NCBI GenBank assembly: GCA_022779365.1
Contig: JALFSI010000010.1
Coordinates: 1-64,000, forward strand
Reading direction: 5' to 3'
Length of the DNA: 64,000 nt
Source of the DNA: CAG-170 sp022779365
Lineage (GTDB): Bacteria; Bacillota; Clostridia; Oscillospirales; Oscillospiraceae
Numbering within the stretch: position 1 is the first letter of the stretch; each line of letters begins with the position of its first letter. Positions 1-9,400 of this stretch are shown piece by piece. The notes beneath the pieces were generated by a model that ran no database searches, was not told the origin of the DNA, and saw nothing but the letters and a program-made list of their open reading frames with translations. The position numbers and the translations under genes are program-made.

Positions 1-100
1 GATTAAAATATTTAATCAAGAATCCCGTGTGCTACGCACACTCGCATCGTGCGAATGCACGCTGCGCCGTCTCATGCAGAATCTGACGCGCCGTTGGCGC
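1..100. other. hairpin-rich intergenic sequence, no gene seen
   Basis: No coding region is supported. Small perfect inverted repeats follow one another: GATTAAA/TTTAATC at 1-17, GTGTGC/GCACAC at 27-41 and GCGCC/GGCGC at 88-100. An outer pair AGAATCTG (78-85) and CAGATTCT (127-134) encloses the last of these and the recG terminator. It may be the edge of a dispersed intergenic repeat, but the window shows only one copy and starts here. Confidence 0.3.
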
Positions 101-103
101 TAT

Positions 104-124
104 AAAAAGCTCTTCAAGCTTTTT
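104..124 (-). terminator. probable intrinsic terminator of recG
   Basis: Perfect 8-bp inverted repeat AAAAAGCT/AGCTTTTT (104-111 and 117-124) with a 5-nt loop, 15 nt beyond the recG stop codon. Read on the minus strand the stem ends in a run of T. The stem is AT-rich, so it is a weak candidate. Confidence 0.45.
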
Positions 125-138
125 AACAGATTCTAGTA

Positions 139-2208
<2,070 letters not shown>

Positions 2209-2244
2209 GGCACACACCTCCTTCGATTTTGTCAACACAAATTC

Positions 2245-2273
2245 AGTATAGAGTAAATAAGAACAAAAAACAA
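2245..2273 (-). promoter_or_regulatory. sigma-A-type promoter for recG
   Basis: On the minus strand TTGTTT, a 17-nt spacer and TATACT. The -10 box lies 37 nt before the GTG start of recG. Found by inspection only. Confidence 0.5.
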
Positions 2274-2320
2274 GGCAGAACCGCGCGATTCGCCGCTGAA
2301 TCGTGCGCTGCTGCCCCACA

Positions 2321-2355
2321 AAATGAAAAATCCCTCCGGTAAAAACCGGAGGGGA
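2321..2355 (-). terminator. intrinsic terminator of rpsT
   Basis: Stem TCCCTCCGGT/ACCGGAGGGGA around a short A/T loop, followed on the minus strand by TTTTTCATTT. It starts about 10 nt after the rpsT stop codon. Confidence 0.85.
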
Positions 2356-2365
2356 TCATTCATCC

Positions 2366-2629
2366 TCATGCCATCTTGTTGAGCTTCAGGGTAATGCCGC
2401 TCTTCTTGCGGGCGGCGTTATTCTTATGAATAATTCCCTTGCTGACAGCCTTGTCGATGGTCTTCACCGCAGCCTTGTACGCGCTATCGGCCTGCTCCTG
2501 GTTGCCTGCGGCAACGGCGGCGTCAAACTTCTTCAGCGTGCTTTTCAGAACGGACTTGTCCGCTTTGTTGCGCTCGTTGTTGACCTTGGATACCAGAACT
2601 CTCTTCTTGGCAGACTTAATGTTGGGCAT
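2366..2629 (-). CDS. rpsT: 30S ribosomal protein S20
   Basis: S20 binds 16S rRNA early in assembly of the small ribosomal subunit. The 87-residue, Lys/Arg/Ala-rich product begins MPNIKSAKKRVLVSKVNNER, which is the family N-terminus, and has the usual length of 85-90 residues. The ATG at 2629 is preceded by a strong GGAGGTG site; the open frame upstream to 2689 is not translated on this reading because it overlaps the 5' leader. A near-consensus promoter (2690-2718) and a clear terminator flank it, so it is monocistronic. Confidence 0.97.
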   Translation of the reverse strand: MPNIKSAKKRVLVSKVNNERNKADKSVLKSTLKKFDAAVAAGNQEQADSAYKAAVKTIDKAVSKGIIHKNNAARKKSGITLKLNKMA

Positions 2630-2689
2630 GACTACACCTCCTCCAATAGCGTTTACGCGGAACAGCGTTTTTGCTCCATGCAGAAACAC

Positions 2690-2718
2690 ATTATAACGGG
2701 GTTCTTCGATAAAATCAA
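2690..2718 (-). promoter_or_regulatory. sigma-A promoter for rpsT
   Basis: Minus-strand TTGATT, 17-nt spacer, TATAAT. The -10 box is a perfect consensus and lies 61 nt before the rpsT ATG, leaving a leader of about 50 nt. A strong promoter fits a ribosomal protein gene. Confidence 0.8.
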
Positions 2719-2749
2719 TCCCTTTTTTCAGCTTTTGCCAAAAAATTTC

Positions 2750-2778
2750 GCATATTGTTTCCGGCAGCGCGCAAAATA
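2750..2778 (+). promoter_or_regulatory. possible forespore (sigma-F/G) promoter for gpr
   Basis: GCATA (2750-2754), 14-nt spacer, GCGCAAAATA (2769-2778). The second box fits the sigma-F/G -10 pattern at 8 of 10 positions by my comparison. In Bacillus gpr is transcribed by forespore sigma factors, so the match is plausible; spacing is slightly short. Confidence 0.4.
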
Positions 2779-2796
2779 GCTGCGAGGTGATGGATT

Positions 2797-3645
2797 TTGG
2801 CAGTCAGAACAGACCTTGCAGTCGAGGAACACGCGCTCTGGGAACGCTCGGCAGGGGAGCAGACGGCGCTGTCCGGCGTACAGGCGAGCCGCCGCGACGT
2901 ACGCGGCGTGGGCGTCCATACGGTGAAGATTCTGGATGATGAGGGCGCGCGGCAGCTCCATAAGCCCGTCGGGACATATCTGACGCTGGAAACTGACCCG
3001 CTGCGCCGGCGCGAGCCGAGCGGCTTTTCGCGCACGGTGCGCGTGATGAGCGCCGAGCTCGGCAAATTTCTCGACCGTGATAAGCGCACGCTCGTTGTGG
3101 GGCTGGGCAACGCCGCTGTCACGCCGGACGCCGTTGGACCGCTCGCGCTGCGCAGCCTGATCGTCACGCGCCACCTGCCCGTCCTTACGCAGCACGGTGG
3201 CTTTTGCAGCGTCAGCGCGCTCGAACCGGGGGTGCTCGGAACGACCGGCATGGAGAGCGCCGAGACCGTCCGCGCGGTGGTCGATGCCACGCAGCCGGAG
3301 CAGATCGTGGTGATCGACGCGCTCGCGGCGGCTGACCCTGCGCGCATCTGCGCCAGCATCCAGCTCACCGATACCGGCATCGTGCCGGGCTCGGGCGTCG
3401 GCAACAGCCGCGCCGCGTTCAATCGTGAAACGCTCGGCGCGCCCGTCGTAGCGATCGGCGTCCCGACGGTCGTGGACGCACAGACACTCCTTCCCGAGGG
3501 TCAGACGTGCGCGCCGGGCATGATCGTCACCCCGCGCGATATTGACGCGCGCGTGCGCGAAACGGCGCAGGTGATCGGCTATGCGCTTGACCTGGCGCTG
3601 CACCGCGGGCTGCGGCTGGAGGACGTGGCGTGTTTTCTGGCATAA
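2797..3645 (+). CDS. gpr: germination protease GPR (spore endopeptidase, family A25)
   Basis: GPR degrades small acid-soluble spore proteins when the spore germinates, releasing amino acids and freeing the DNA. The 282-residue product has the N-terminal RTDLAVE motif, the segment VVGLGNAAVTPDAVGP, PGVLGTTGMESAE, DALAAADPARICASIQL and PGSGVGNSR, all typical of the family. It is clearly shorter than the Bacillus enzyme (about 370 residues): the N-terminal propeptide is only about six residues and an internal segment before the C-terminal VTP motif is missing. The start is a TTG at 2797 behind GAGGTGAT; an ATG at 2789 is in another frame. A possible forespore promoter lies at 2750-2778. Confidence 0.93.
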   Translation: MAVRTDLAVEEHALWERSAGEQTALSGVQASRRDVRGVGVHTVKILDDEGARQLHKPVGTYLTLETDPLRRREPSGFSRTVRVMSAELGKFLDRDKRTLVVGLGNAAVTPDAVGPLALRSLIVTRHLPVLTQHGGFCSVSALEPGVLGTTGMESAETVRAVVDATQPEQIVVIDALAAADPARICASIQLTDTGIVPGSGVGNSRAAFNRETLGAPVVAIGVPTVVDAQTLLPEGQTCAPGMIVTPRDIDARVRETAQVIGYALDLALHRGLRLEDVACFLA

Positions 3646-3729
3646 TGTTTTGCGGCGTTATGTTAAGTAGATTATCAAAATCTTTTTGTATTCGGCGGAA
3701 AATGTTCCTGTTGATAAACCTGTTGAAGA

Positions 3730-3784
3730 TGTGAATAACTCTGATATTTCGGGAGTTATTCACATCATGCACAGTTTATGCACA
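3730..3784. promoter_or_regulatory. cluster of three DnaA-box matches with a 12-bp inverted repeat
   Basis: Three 9-mers fit the DnaA-box pattern TTATNCACA: TGTGAATAA at 3730-3738 (reverse), TTATTCACA at 3756-3764 and TTATGCACA at 3776-3784. The first two are part of a perfect inverted repeat, TGTGAATAACTC (3730-3741) and GAGTTATTCACA (3753-3764), 11 nt apart. A near match TGTTGATAA starts at 3709. No T-run follows, so it is not a terminator. It could titrate DnaA, be a DnaA-regulated site, or be an operator for a different dimeric regulator. Confidence 0.5.
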
Positions 3785-3913
3785 GGTGCGGGAACGGAAT
3801 TTTTCGGTGCGGAAATCGGTAACAAAAAACGAACAAGACCCGCCGTATTTGCTTTGGTAAAGGCGTTACGTCAACTTTAAAACACGGAAAACTGATCTAA
3901 AAAGTTTCCATTT

Positions 3914-3981
3914 GTGCAAAAACCACGGTTTTGCACCGGGCGCGCCGCGTGATTCGGGTAAAATGTCGATTTTGTACAAAA
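3914..3981. repeat. two short palindromes in the 5' region of the SemiSWEET-like gene
   Basis: GTGCAAAA (3914-3921) pairs with TTTTGCAC (3929-3936), and TTTTGTACAAAA (3970-3981) is a perfect 12-bp palindrome. Both share the TTTTG...CAAAA core, which suggests two operator half-site pairs for one regulator upstream of the promoter at 4008. Confidence 0.35.
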
Positions 3982-4007
3982 CGAGGCGGTTTTTCCGGAA
4001 AATAGGC

Positions 4008-4035
4008 TTGCAATCGGGGCATAATGCGTTATGAT
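4008..4035 (+). promoter_or_regulatory. candidate promoter for the SemiSWEET-like gene
   Basis: TTGCAA, 16-nt spacer, TATGAT. The -10 box lies 32 nt before the ATG at 4068. Confidence 0.45.
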
Positions 4036-4067
4036 AGGCGAGAAAACAATCCAGGGAGGCATTTAAA

Positions 4068-4376
4068 ATGCAGAATATGCTTGAGGCGATGATGCTCATC
4101 TGCTTTGGCTTTTCGTGGCCGATCTCGCTTATCAACAATTACCGCACGCGCACGGCGCACGGCATGAGCCTGCCGTTCATCCTGCTCATCATTTTCGGCT
4201 ATCTTTGCGGCATCGCTGCCAAGATCATCGCCGGAAAGATCAACTATGTGCTGATCGTCTATTTCTTCAATCTGTTCGCGGTGAGCCTGAACCTGGTCGT
4301 CTATTTCCGCAACCGCAAGATCGACCAGCAGATGCACAGGGACGCGAATACGAAAAAGGTCGCCATTAAGTCTTGA
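4068..4376 (+). CDS. three-helix PQ-loop / SemiSWEET-like membrane protein
   Basis: The 102-residue product has three hydrophobic helices (about residues 5-24, 33-54 and 59-80) and a short basic tail. The segment SWPISLINNYRTRTAHGMSL resembles a PQ-loop motif with Trp-Pro in place of Pro-Gln, followed by the Arg/Thr-rich loop seen in SemiSWEET half-transporters, which dimerise to move small solutes such as sugars. Substrate cannot be told. GGGAGG precedes the ATG at good spacing. Its stop codon overlaps the -35 box of the next promoter (4373-4400), so it is transcribed apart from the RNA downstream. Palindromes at 3914-3981 may regulate it. Confidence 0.65.
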   Translation: MQNMLEAMMLICFGFSWPISLINNYRTRTAHGMSLPFILLIIFGYLCGIAAKIIAGKINYVLIVYFFNLFAVSLNLVVYFRNRKIDQQMHRDANTKKVAIKS

Positions 4377-4400
4377 CTTTTTCTGTATAACTGCTATATT
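4373..4400 (+). promoter_or_regulatory. promoter for the structured RNA
   Basis: TTGACT (overlapping the upstream stop codon), 16-nt spacer, TATATT. The predicted transcript would start near 4407, just ahead of the structured region. Confidence 0.6.
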
Positions 4401-4406
4401 TAGTAG

Positions 4407-4665
4407 TGGTTATTTTTAAAACTTCATAGATGTGCTCAGGGACGTGTAACCAGGGTATGCTGCGGCAGACCCGGGTGAAAAAGGAAGGGGTAACCAAACC
4501 CGCGCGACCGGCGCCGTGGACTCAAGGATGCACCGAGGCGGTATGACCGCTGGGGCGAAAGCCCGTCATTGCAGATTCTTTCTGTGAGAAGACAGGTTGC
4601 AAACGTGGCAGGAAACTGCCGTGGGGTGAGACGGAAGACTTGCTGTCCCCCGTGCGTATGCACGG
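4407..4665 (+). ncRNA. candidate structured non-coding RNA, family not identified
   Basis: About 260 nt with no credible reading frame and many helices. Seen: closing pair GGGAC (4439-4443) with GTCCC (4645-4649); GGGT/ACCC at 4488-4501; GCGGT/ACCGC at 4538-4550; GGGC-GAAA-GCCC at 4553-4564; TTGCA (4569-4573) with TGCAA (4598-4602); GGCAG-GAAA-CTGCC at 4607-4620; CCGTGC/GCACGG at 4650-4665. Two GNRA-type tetraloops and a long-range closing helix mark a folded RNA. It has its own promoter upstream and terminators at 4725 and 4767. It does not show the conserved motifs of RNase P, tmRNA, SRP RNA or a cobalamin riboswitch. The clostridial raiA-motif class is the first family I would test; I cannot confirm it. 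Confidence 0.65.
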
Positions 4666-4682
4666 TTTCATTCGATTTGAGC

Positions 4683-4708
4683 GCATTCGGGCGTGCTTCT
4701 CCGAATGC
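4683..4708 (+). repeat. 8-bp inverted repeat after the structured RNA
   Basis: GCATTCGG (4683-4690) and CCGAATGC (4701-4708), perfect, 10-nt loop. No T-run follows directly; it may be the 3' hairpin of the RNA transcript. Confidence 0.5.
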
Positions 4709-4724
4709 AGAATTTCGCAGTGCA

Positions 4725-4749
4725 CGCCGGTCGATGTGACCGGCGTTTT
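4725..4749 (+). terminator. first intrinsic terminator after the structured RNA
   Basis: CGCCGGTC/GACCGGCG with a 5-nt loop, followed by TTTTGCTTCT. Perfect 8-bp GC-rich stem. Confidence 0.8.
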
Positions 4750-4766
4750 GCTTCTGTGCCGTTAAG

Positions 4767-4800
4767 CCGCCGTTTTCTTGGAAAACAGGCGGTATTTTTT
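4767..4800 (+). terminator. second intrinsic terminator
   Basis: CCGCCGTTTTC pairs with GAAAACAGGCGG (one bulged A), then TATTTTTT. Tandem terminators isolate the RNA from the gene at 5160. Confidence 0.85.
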
Positions 4801-5159
4801 GTATGCTGCCGCACGTCCGTAGTGTTACTAGTCACGCGCCGTCCTGCCAGACGGAGCGTGCCGATACAGACCCGGTCTCGTCCCCCTGAGACCGACTGCC
4901 GACGGACCGTGTGTGGGGCATACGGTCTACTGCCCACGGGCTTCGGTACTGGGAACGCCGAAGCCCGTGCACGCAGGGCTTGGGTAACCGCTGATAAAAT
5001 CGCCTGCGGTTATCAGCGGATCTTTTGCCCCAACTGTGCAGTTTGAAAAACTTGAAAGACATCCAGTATTCCTGCGTTTTTCAAACTTTCATTTGTGTCA
5101 AAGCCTCTCGCTGATAACTCTTGCCGATTTCATCAGCGGTTACTTGGGAGGAATGGAAT
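4801..5159 (+). promoter_or_regulatory. hairpin-rich 5' leader with mutually exclusive pairings
   Basis: No gene. Inverted repeats seen: GGTCTC/GAGACC near 4874-4893; CACGGGCTTCGG (4935-4946) with CCGAAGCCCGTG (4958-4969); CCGCTGATAA (4988-4997) with TTATCAGCGG (5010-5019), followed by ATCTTTT; GTTTGAAAAAC (5041-5051) with GTTTTTCAAAC (5076-5086); CGCTGAT (5109-5115) with ATCAGCG (5132-5138). In addition GTAACCGCTGAT (4985-4996) pairs perfectly with ATCAGCGGTTAC (5132-5143), so alternative folds compete near the ribosome site of the gene at 5160. This looks like an attenuator or riboswitch-like leader. I found no consensus of a known riboswitch class in it. Confidence 0.5.
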
Positions 5160-6452
5160 TTGAAAAAACGACTCTGTACGCTGCTGCTCCTCGCGGCGCT
5201 GCTCGCGTCCCTTCTGAGCATTCCGGCGGGCGCAAAGCTCGGCGATGCCTACGGCTACGACGAAACGCCTGCCGACAAGGTCACCATCACCGTCACGATC
5301 TCTAACGACGGCGTGCCGCTTGTTGGCACGGACGCAGACCAGACGGTGCTTGCGCATCTGGATGTTACCGTGCCATATTTTGATCTGGCGCTCTACGGGC
5401 TGACGGATTTTTACCGCTATCCGGCGTACATTGTCCCCACAGGCGATGGCAAGCAGAACGCTGTTTATGACCGGGGCAGCGATGTCATTGCACGACCTAC
5501 GGCGCTGCACGCAGTAATTTATCTGCTGGAGCGCTATTATTATGGTCTGGCGGAGAGCCAGTGCGGCAGGGGCACTGCAAAGGCAAAGGGGTTTGCCAAT
5601 TCCGGCAAGGCGATGACGGACCTGAACGGCAGCAAATATGCCAATGAGAATGAGTACGCTGCGCTGCTGATCTCCGGCAATGCAATGCACCTGTATATGT
5701 CGAATTTCTGGGGGCACGACGCGAACCTGATGTACTTCCGCAACCACACGTTTCCCCTGATGTACGAGGGCTTCGGCAGCACGCTCGACTATCAGCTCCT
5801 GTCCGACGGCGACACGCTGGATTTTTCCATGCACTCGGACGAGCGGTTCTATCAGGACGGCGCGTTCGCGTGCTTCGCGCAGGATACCTACGAGGTCGAG
5901 GCGGGGCAGGCGCTCCGCGTGCGGATGCTGTATAAATCGAGCTATGCCGTTGAGGGCGAGGGGAGCGATGACTACAAGCCCGCCGCCACGTTGACCGCTG
6001 CGGTCTACGACGACGAGTGGTACGAAGCGACCGACGCCGCGCTCACACCCGAAGCAGGCGGCGACGGCTGGTACACCGTGACCTTCCCGCAGGCGGGTAC
6101 TTATTATTTGATGGGGCACGATCCCAACTGGGGCAAGCCTGCGGCGCACACCGCGCCCGCGGTCGCAAAGGTCGTGGTCACGGCGGCGCAGGAGCCGGGA
6201 CTTGCCAATACGACCGTGCAGAGAAGCGGCGGCAATGTCCGCCTGCAATGCGTGCTGGATGCGCCCGGCGGGCAGCTCCTCGCGGCGACGTACCGCGCCG
6301 GGCAGTTCGTCTCGGCAGCCGTGCGGGATGTCACGTCGGCTGGCGCGCAGAGCATCACCCTCCCGGCAGACGGCGATACCGTCAAGCTCTTCCTTATAAA
6401 TAGCGACGGAGCGGTCTCGGAGACGGCATTCACAGGGAAACTTGGCGGTTGA
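5160..6452 (+). CDS. secreted DUF4430-like surface protein
   Basis: The 430-residue product has a signal peptide of about 25 residues (KKR, then a Leu/Ala-rich core ending SIPAGA). The central part contains ALHAVIYLLERYYYGL and, further on, DANLMYFRNHTFPLMYEGFG followed by a GDTL-type turn, the layout of the DUF4430 / transcobalamin C-terminal fold. The C-terminal third is beta-rich with a WYTVTFPQAGTYYLMGHDP segment. I start it at the TTG at 5160: GGGAGGA precedes it and the signal peptide begins there; an in-frame TTG at 5121 lies inside the leader hairpins. First gene of the surface cluster; a leader with competing stems precedes it. Its ligand is unknown. Confidence 0.7.
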   Translation: MKKRLCTLLLLAALLASLLSIPAGAKLGDAYGYDETPADKVTITVTISNDGVPLVGTDADQTVLAHLDVTVPYFDLALYGLTDFYRYPAYIVPTGDGKQNAVYDRGSDVIARPTALHAVIYLLERYYYGLAESQCGRGTAKAKGFANSGKAMTDLNGSKYANENEYAALLISGNAMHLYMSNFWGHDANLMYFRNHTFPLMYEGFGSTLDYQLLSDGDTLDFSMHSDERFYQDGAFACFAQDTYEVEAGQALRVRMLYKSSYAVEGEGSDDYKPAATLTAAVYDDEWYEATDAALTPEAGGDGWYTVTFPQAGTYYLMGHDPNWGKPAAHTAPAVAKVVVTAAQEPGLANTTVQRSGGNVRLQCVLDAPGGQLLAATYRAGQFVSAAVRDVTSAGAQSITLPADGDTVKLFLINSDGAVSETAFTGKLGG

Positions 6453-6485
6453 GCCGCCCGGAAATAGAAAGAAGGAGAATACAAC

Positions 6486-9400
6486 ATGGACAAGAAAACA
6501 TTCAGCGTCCGCCGCGCCGCAGCGCTAGTACTAGCGCTTGTCATGGTGCTGAGCACCATGACCGTAATGGTCTTTGCCGCGGACAAGGTGAGCGTGAACA
6601 TCAAGGGGCTGCATAGCGCGCAGGTCAATGACGTCAAGCTCTATACCTATGAGAACGGCGAAAAGGGCGAGACCGACTTGCTGGACGGCATCGAGACTGT
6701 TGCGGATGGCTGGTCGAAGATGTACGAAAACATTGAGCTGACCCCCGGCGATTACTGGGTGGATGGCTATGACGAAAAAGGCGGCTGCAATGGCGGTCTT
6801 GCGATCACCGTAACGGCGGCTGCAGAGCAGAACTTCACCGTCCACCGCGCCTTTCAGATCTACGCGACGAACTCCGACTGGGTTGAGAACACGGACTACA
6901 CAATCTCCCTGCGCATTACCGGTGCGGACGGCGCTGCGCGTATCTACGAACTCGGCAAGGCTGACAACTGGGGCACAATGCGCACGAGCTGCCTGTTCCT
7001 GGACGGCGACACTGTTGAGGCAACGTTCTGCCCGGATAAGACTCTCCACCCGGAGTATCTGGACACAACCGTTATAAAGACCAGCGCCGATACGACAAGC
7101 AACATTGAAATTACGGGAAAGATTGCTGCGACGGTGACGCTGACGGTCAATGCGCCGGTCGGCTCGACCATCACCTGCGGCAGTGTTACAGACTATAAGT
7201 ATTTTATCTACAACGTGCATGACTGCCAGACCGTTGCGGAGGGCGAGACGGGCGTTACAATGAACATCCCCGGGCAGACCTCCTCGGATGTGCACCAGTT
7301 TTTGCGCGTGCAGCACCCGGACGGTGTGACGTGGTGGAATTTCTATGAGTGGTCATCCATGCAGGAGACCGTTACGCTGACCGAAAGCGACCTGTACATC
7401 GGCAGCAGCGACTTTACAAAAGATACGGTCTACCGTTTTGAAAAGAACCGCTATGACCGCGCGGATATTTATCTGGCTGTCAACGGCGACGGCTATCTGG
7501 ACCTGGACGTCGGCGAGACGTTTGAACTCAATGCGTTCCGTAACTGGCAGGCAATTGAAGATTTCTACAACAAAAAGATCGCCCTGCCGGATATGCACTA
7601 CCGTGTGATCGACGAGGCGGGCAATGACAGTGACGTGCTCACCATCACGCAGACCAGTGCATTTAACTCCAATCAGGTGAATGTGACTGCGAACAAGCCT
7701 GGTACGGCAATCGTGCTGGTCACTTACGATGCCATGCGCCATTTGCAGGGCATGACGACGGCAATGAAGTTTGGTCCGATGGCAGATAAGGTCAGACCGT
7801 TCTCTGCGATCTGGCCCGAGTGCACGGGCGTATTCGTTGTAACGGTCGGTGCGGATGGCACATCCATTGAGAAAAATATGCTTATCGACCGCACGGAAGG
7901 CAAGTCCACCGCGCTGGATGCCGAGCATGACATCCTGTTCTATCTGGGCGATGAAGGCGCAGAATACAGCTTTACTCCCGAAAAGGGCAGCACAGTGACA
8001 GTGGACCGCTCTGTTGTGAGCGATACGATGACCTTTAACGGCTTTACCTCGGAGGGCGTTACGACGGACTCCGCAACGGGCGAGGTCACGGTGTCTGGTC
8101 TGACGACCGGTCGGCACATCATTAAGGTTGAAAAGAATGGCGCTGCGAATTATCAGGTCGTTACCGCGCGCGGCGTCAGCTACACTCTGAAAAATAACAG
8201 CAATCAGGTGATCGAACCCTCTGCCGTCAAATCGGGTGACGCGCTCCGGCTTCAGTTCAGCAATCTCGTGAATCCGAGCGAAAAGCTCTGCGGTGTGTAC
8301 AATTTCCACGCTTCGCTGCATTACGTTGGCGCGGACGGGACGGAGTTTAATTCCAACCCCGGCGGTCAGTTTGGCGTGTACGATTTCAGCGGCAACCCGG
8401 CGCGTCAGCTTATCAACATCACCATCCCGAAATACTGGATTGAAGATACTTATGACCTGACCGGCTTGATCCAGATGGGCGGCAACGCGGGTGTTCCGTC
8501 GCACCGTTACGTTGACTATACGAATGGCACGGTGATGCCGGATGATGCACCGTCTGTCGGCATGAACCTCAGCCGCCTGCCTGCACTTTCTCTGGCGGTG
8601 GACAGCTCCGACCTGCTGAAGGTCCAGCTCCACTTCAAGGACGAGACGGGCAAGACCGTTGCCGTCTCCGCCGATGAGATCACCATCCAGGACGGCAGCA
8701 ATGTCAAGTCCATGCTGACCGCCGAGAACAAGTTCGGCGCGGTCGCGGGCGACTTTACCTACACCGTCAGCAAGGCAGGCTATGAGGCTGCAAACGGCAC
8801 GCTCCCCGTGAGCGAGTCCGCGCTGGACTTCACCATCACCCTCACCCGTACCGCCGACAAGATCGCGGCGGAAGCGGTCGAGGAGAAAATCGCCGCCCTC
8901 GGCACGGTCACGAAGAACAGCGGCGAGGCGCTGGAGGCGCTGCGCGAGGCGTATGAATCCCTGACCGACGCGCAGAAGGAGCTCGTCGGCAACCTCGGCA
9001 CGCTGGAAAGCGCCGAGCGCCGCTATGAGAACCTCCTCAAGGCGAATAACGCCGGCATTGCCGGCAAGCCCTCCGTGCGCGAGGACGCGGGCGAAGGCGA
9101 AAAAGACGACATCTCCTACACCGACGTGCACAGCAATGACTGGTTCGCCGATTCCGTGTACTATGTCTCCGAGCTCGGTCTGATGTCCGGCACGGGCAGC
9201 GGCAGGTTCTCCCCGAATGCCGACACCACGCGCGCGATGATCGTTACGATCCTGGCGCGTCTGGACGGCAAGAACACCTCCGGCACGCCGTGGTACGCCG
9301 CAGGCAGAGCCTGGGCGATGGAAAACAGCGTGTCCGATGGCACGAACATGGACGGCAAGATCACCCGTGAGCAGCTCTGCGCGATGCTCTACCGCTACGC

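Larger units (their letters stand above)
3646..4007. other. long intergenic region without a gene
   Basis: No supported coding sequence. It holds a cluster of DnaA-box matches (3730-3784), two further palindromes (3914-3981) and AT-rich stretches around 3660-3700 and 3830-3900. No terminator with a clear T-run follows gpr. Confidence 0.6.

Noticed and set aside
3646..4007. Chromosomal origin oriC
   Set aside because: DnaA-box matches are only three and neither dnaA, dnaN, rpmH nor gidA is nearby; kept as a regulatory or titration candidate.
4407..4665. RNase P, tmRNA, 6S or SRP RNA
   Set aside because: The conserved core sequences of the first two are absent, the fold has several branches unlike 6S, and the SRP GGAAG/GNAR tip context is not found.
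4407..5159. Cobalamin or c-di-GMP riboswitch ahead of the DUF4430-like gene
   Set aside because: The DUF4430 link to cobalamin made this attractive, but no B12-box (GCCACTG and AGYCAGGAxACCxGCC) is present; a CACGCAGGG stretch near 4969 resembles c-di-GMP-I only in a few bases.
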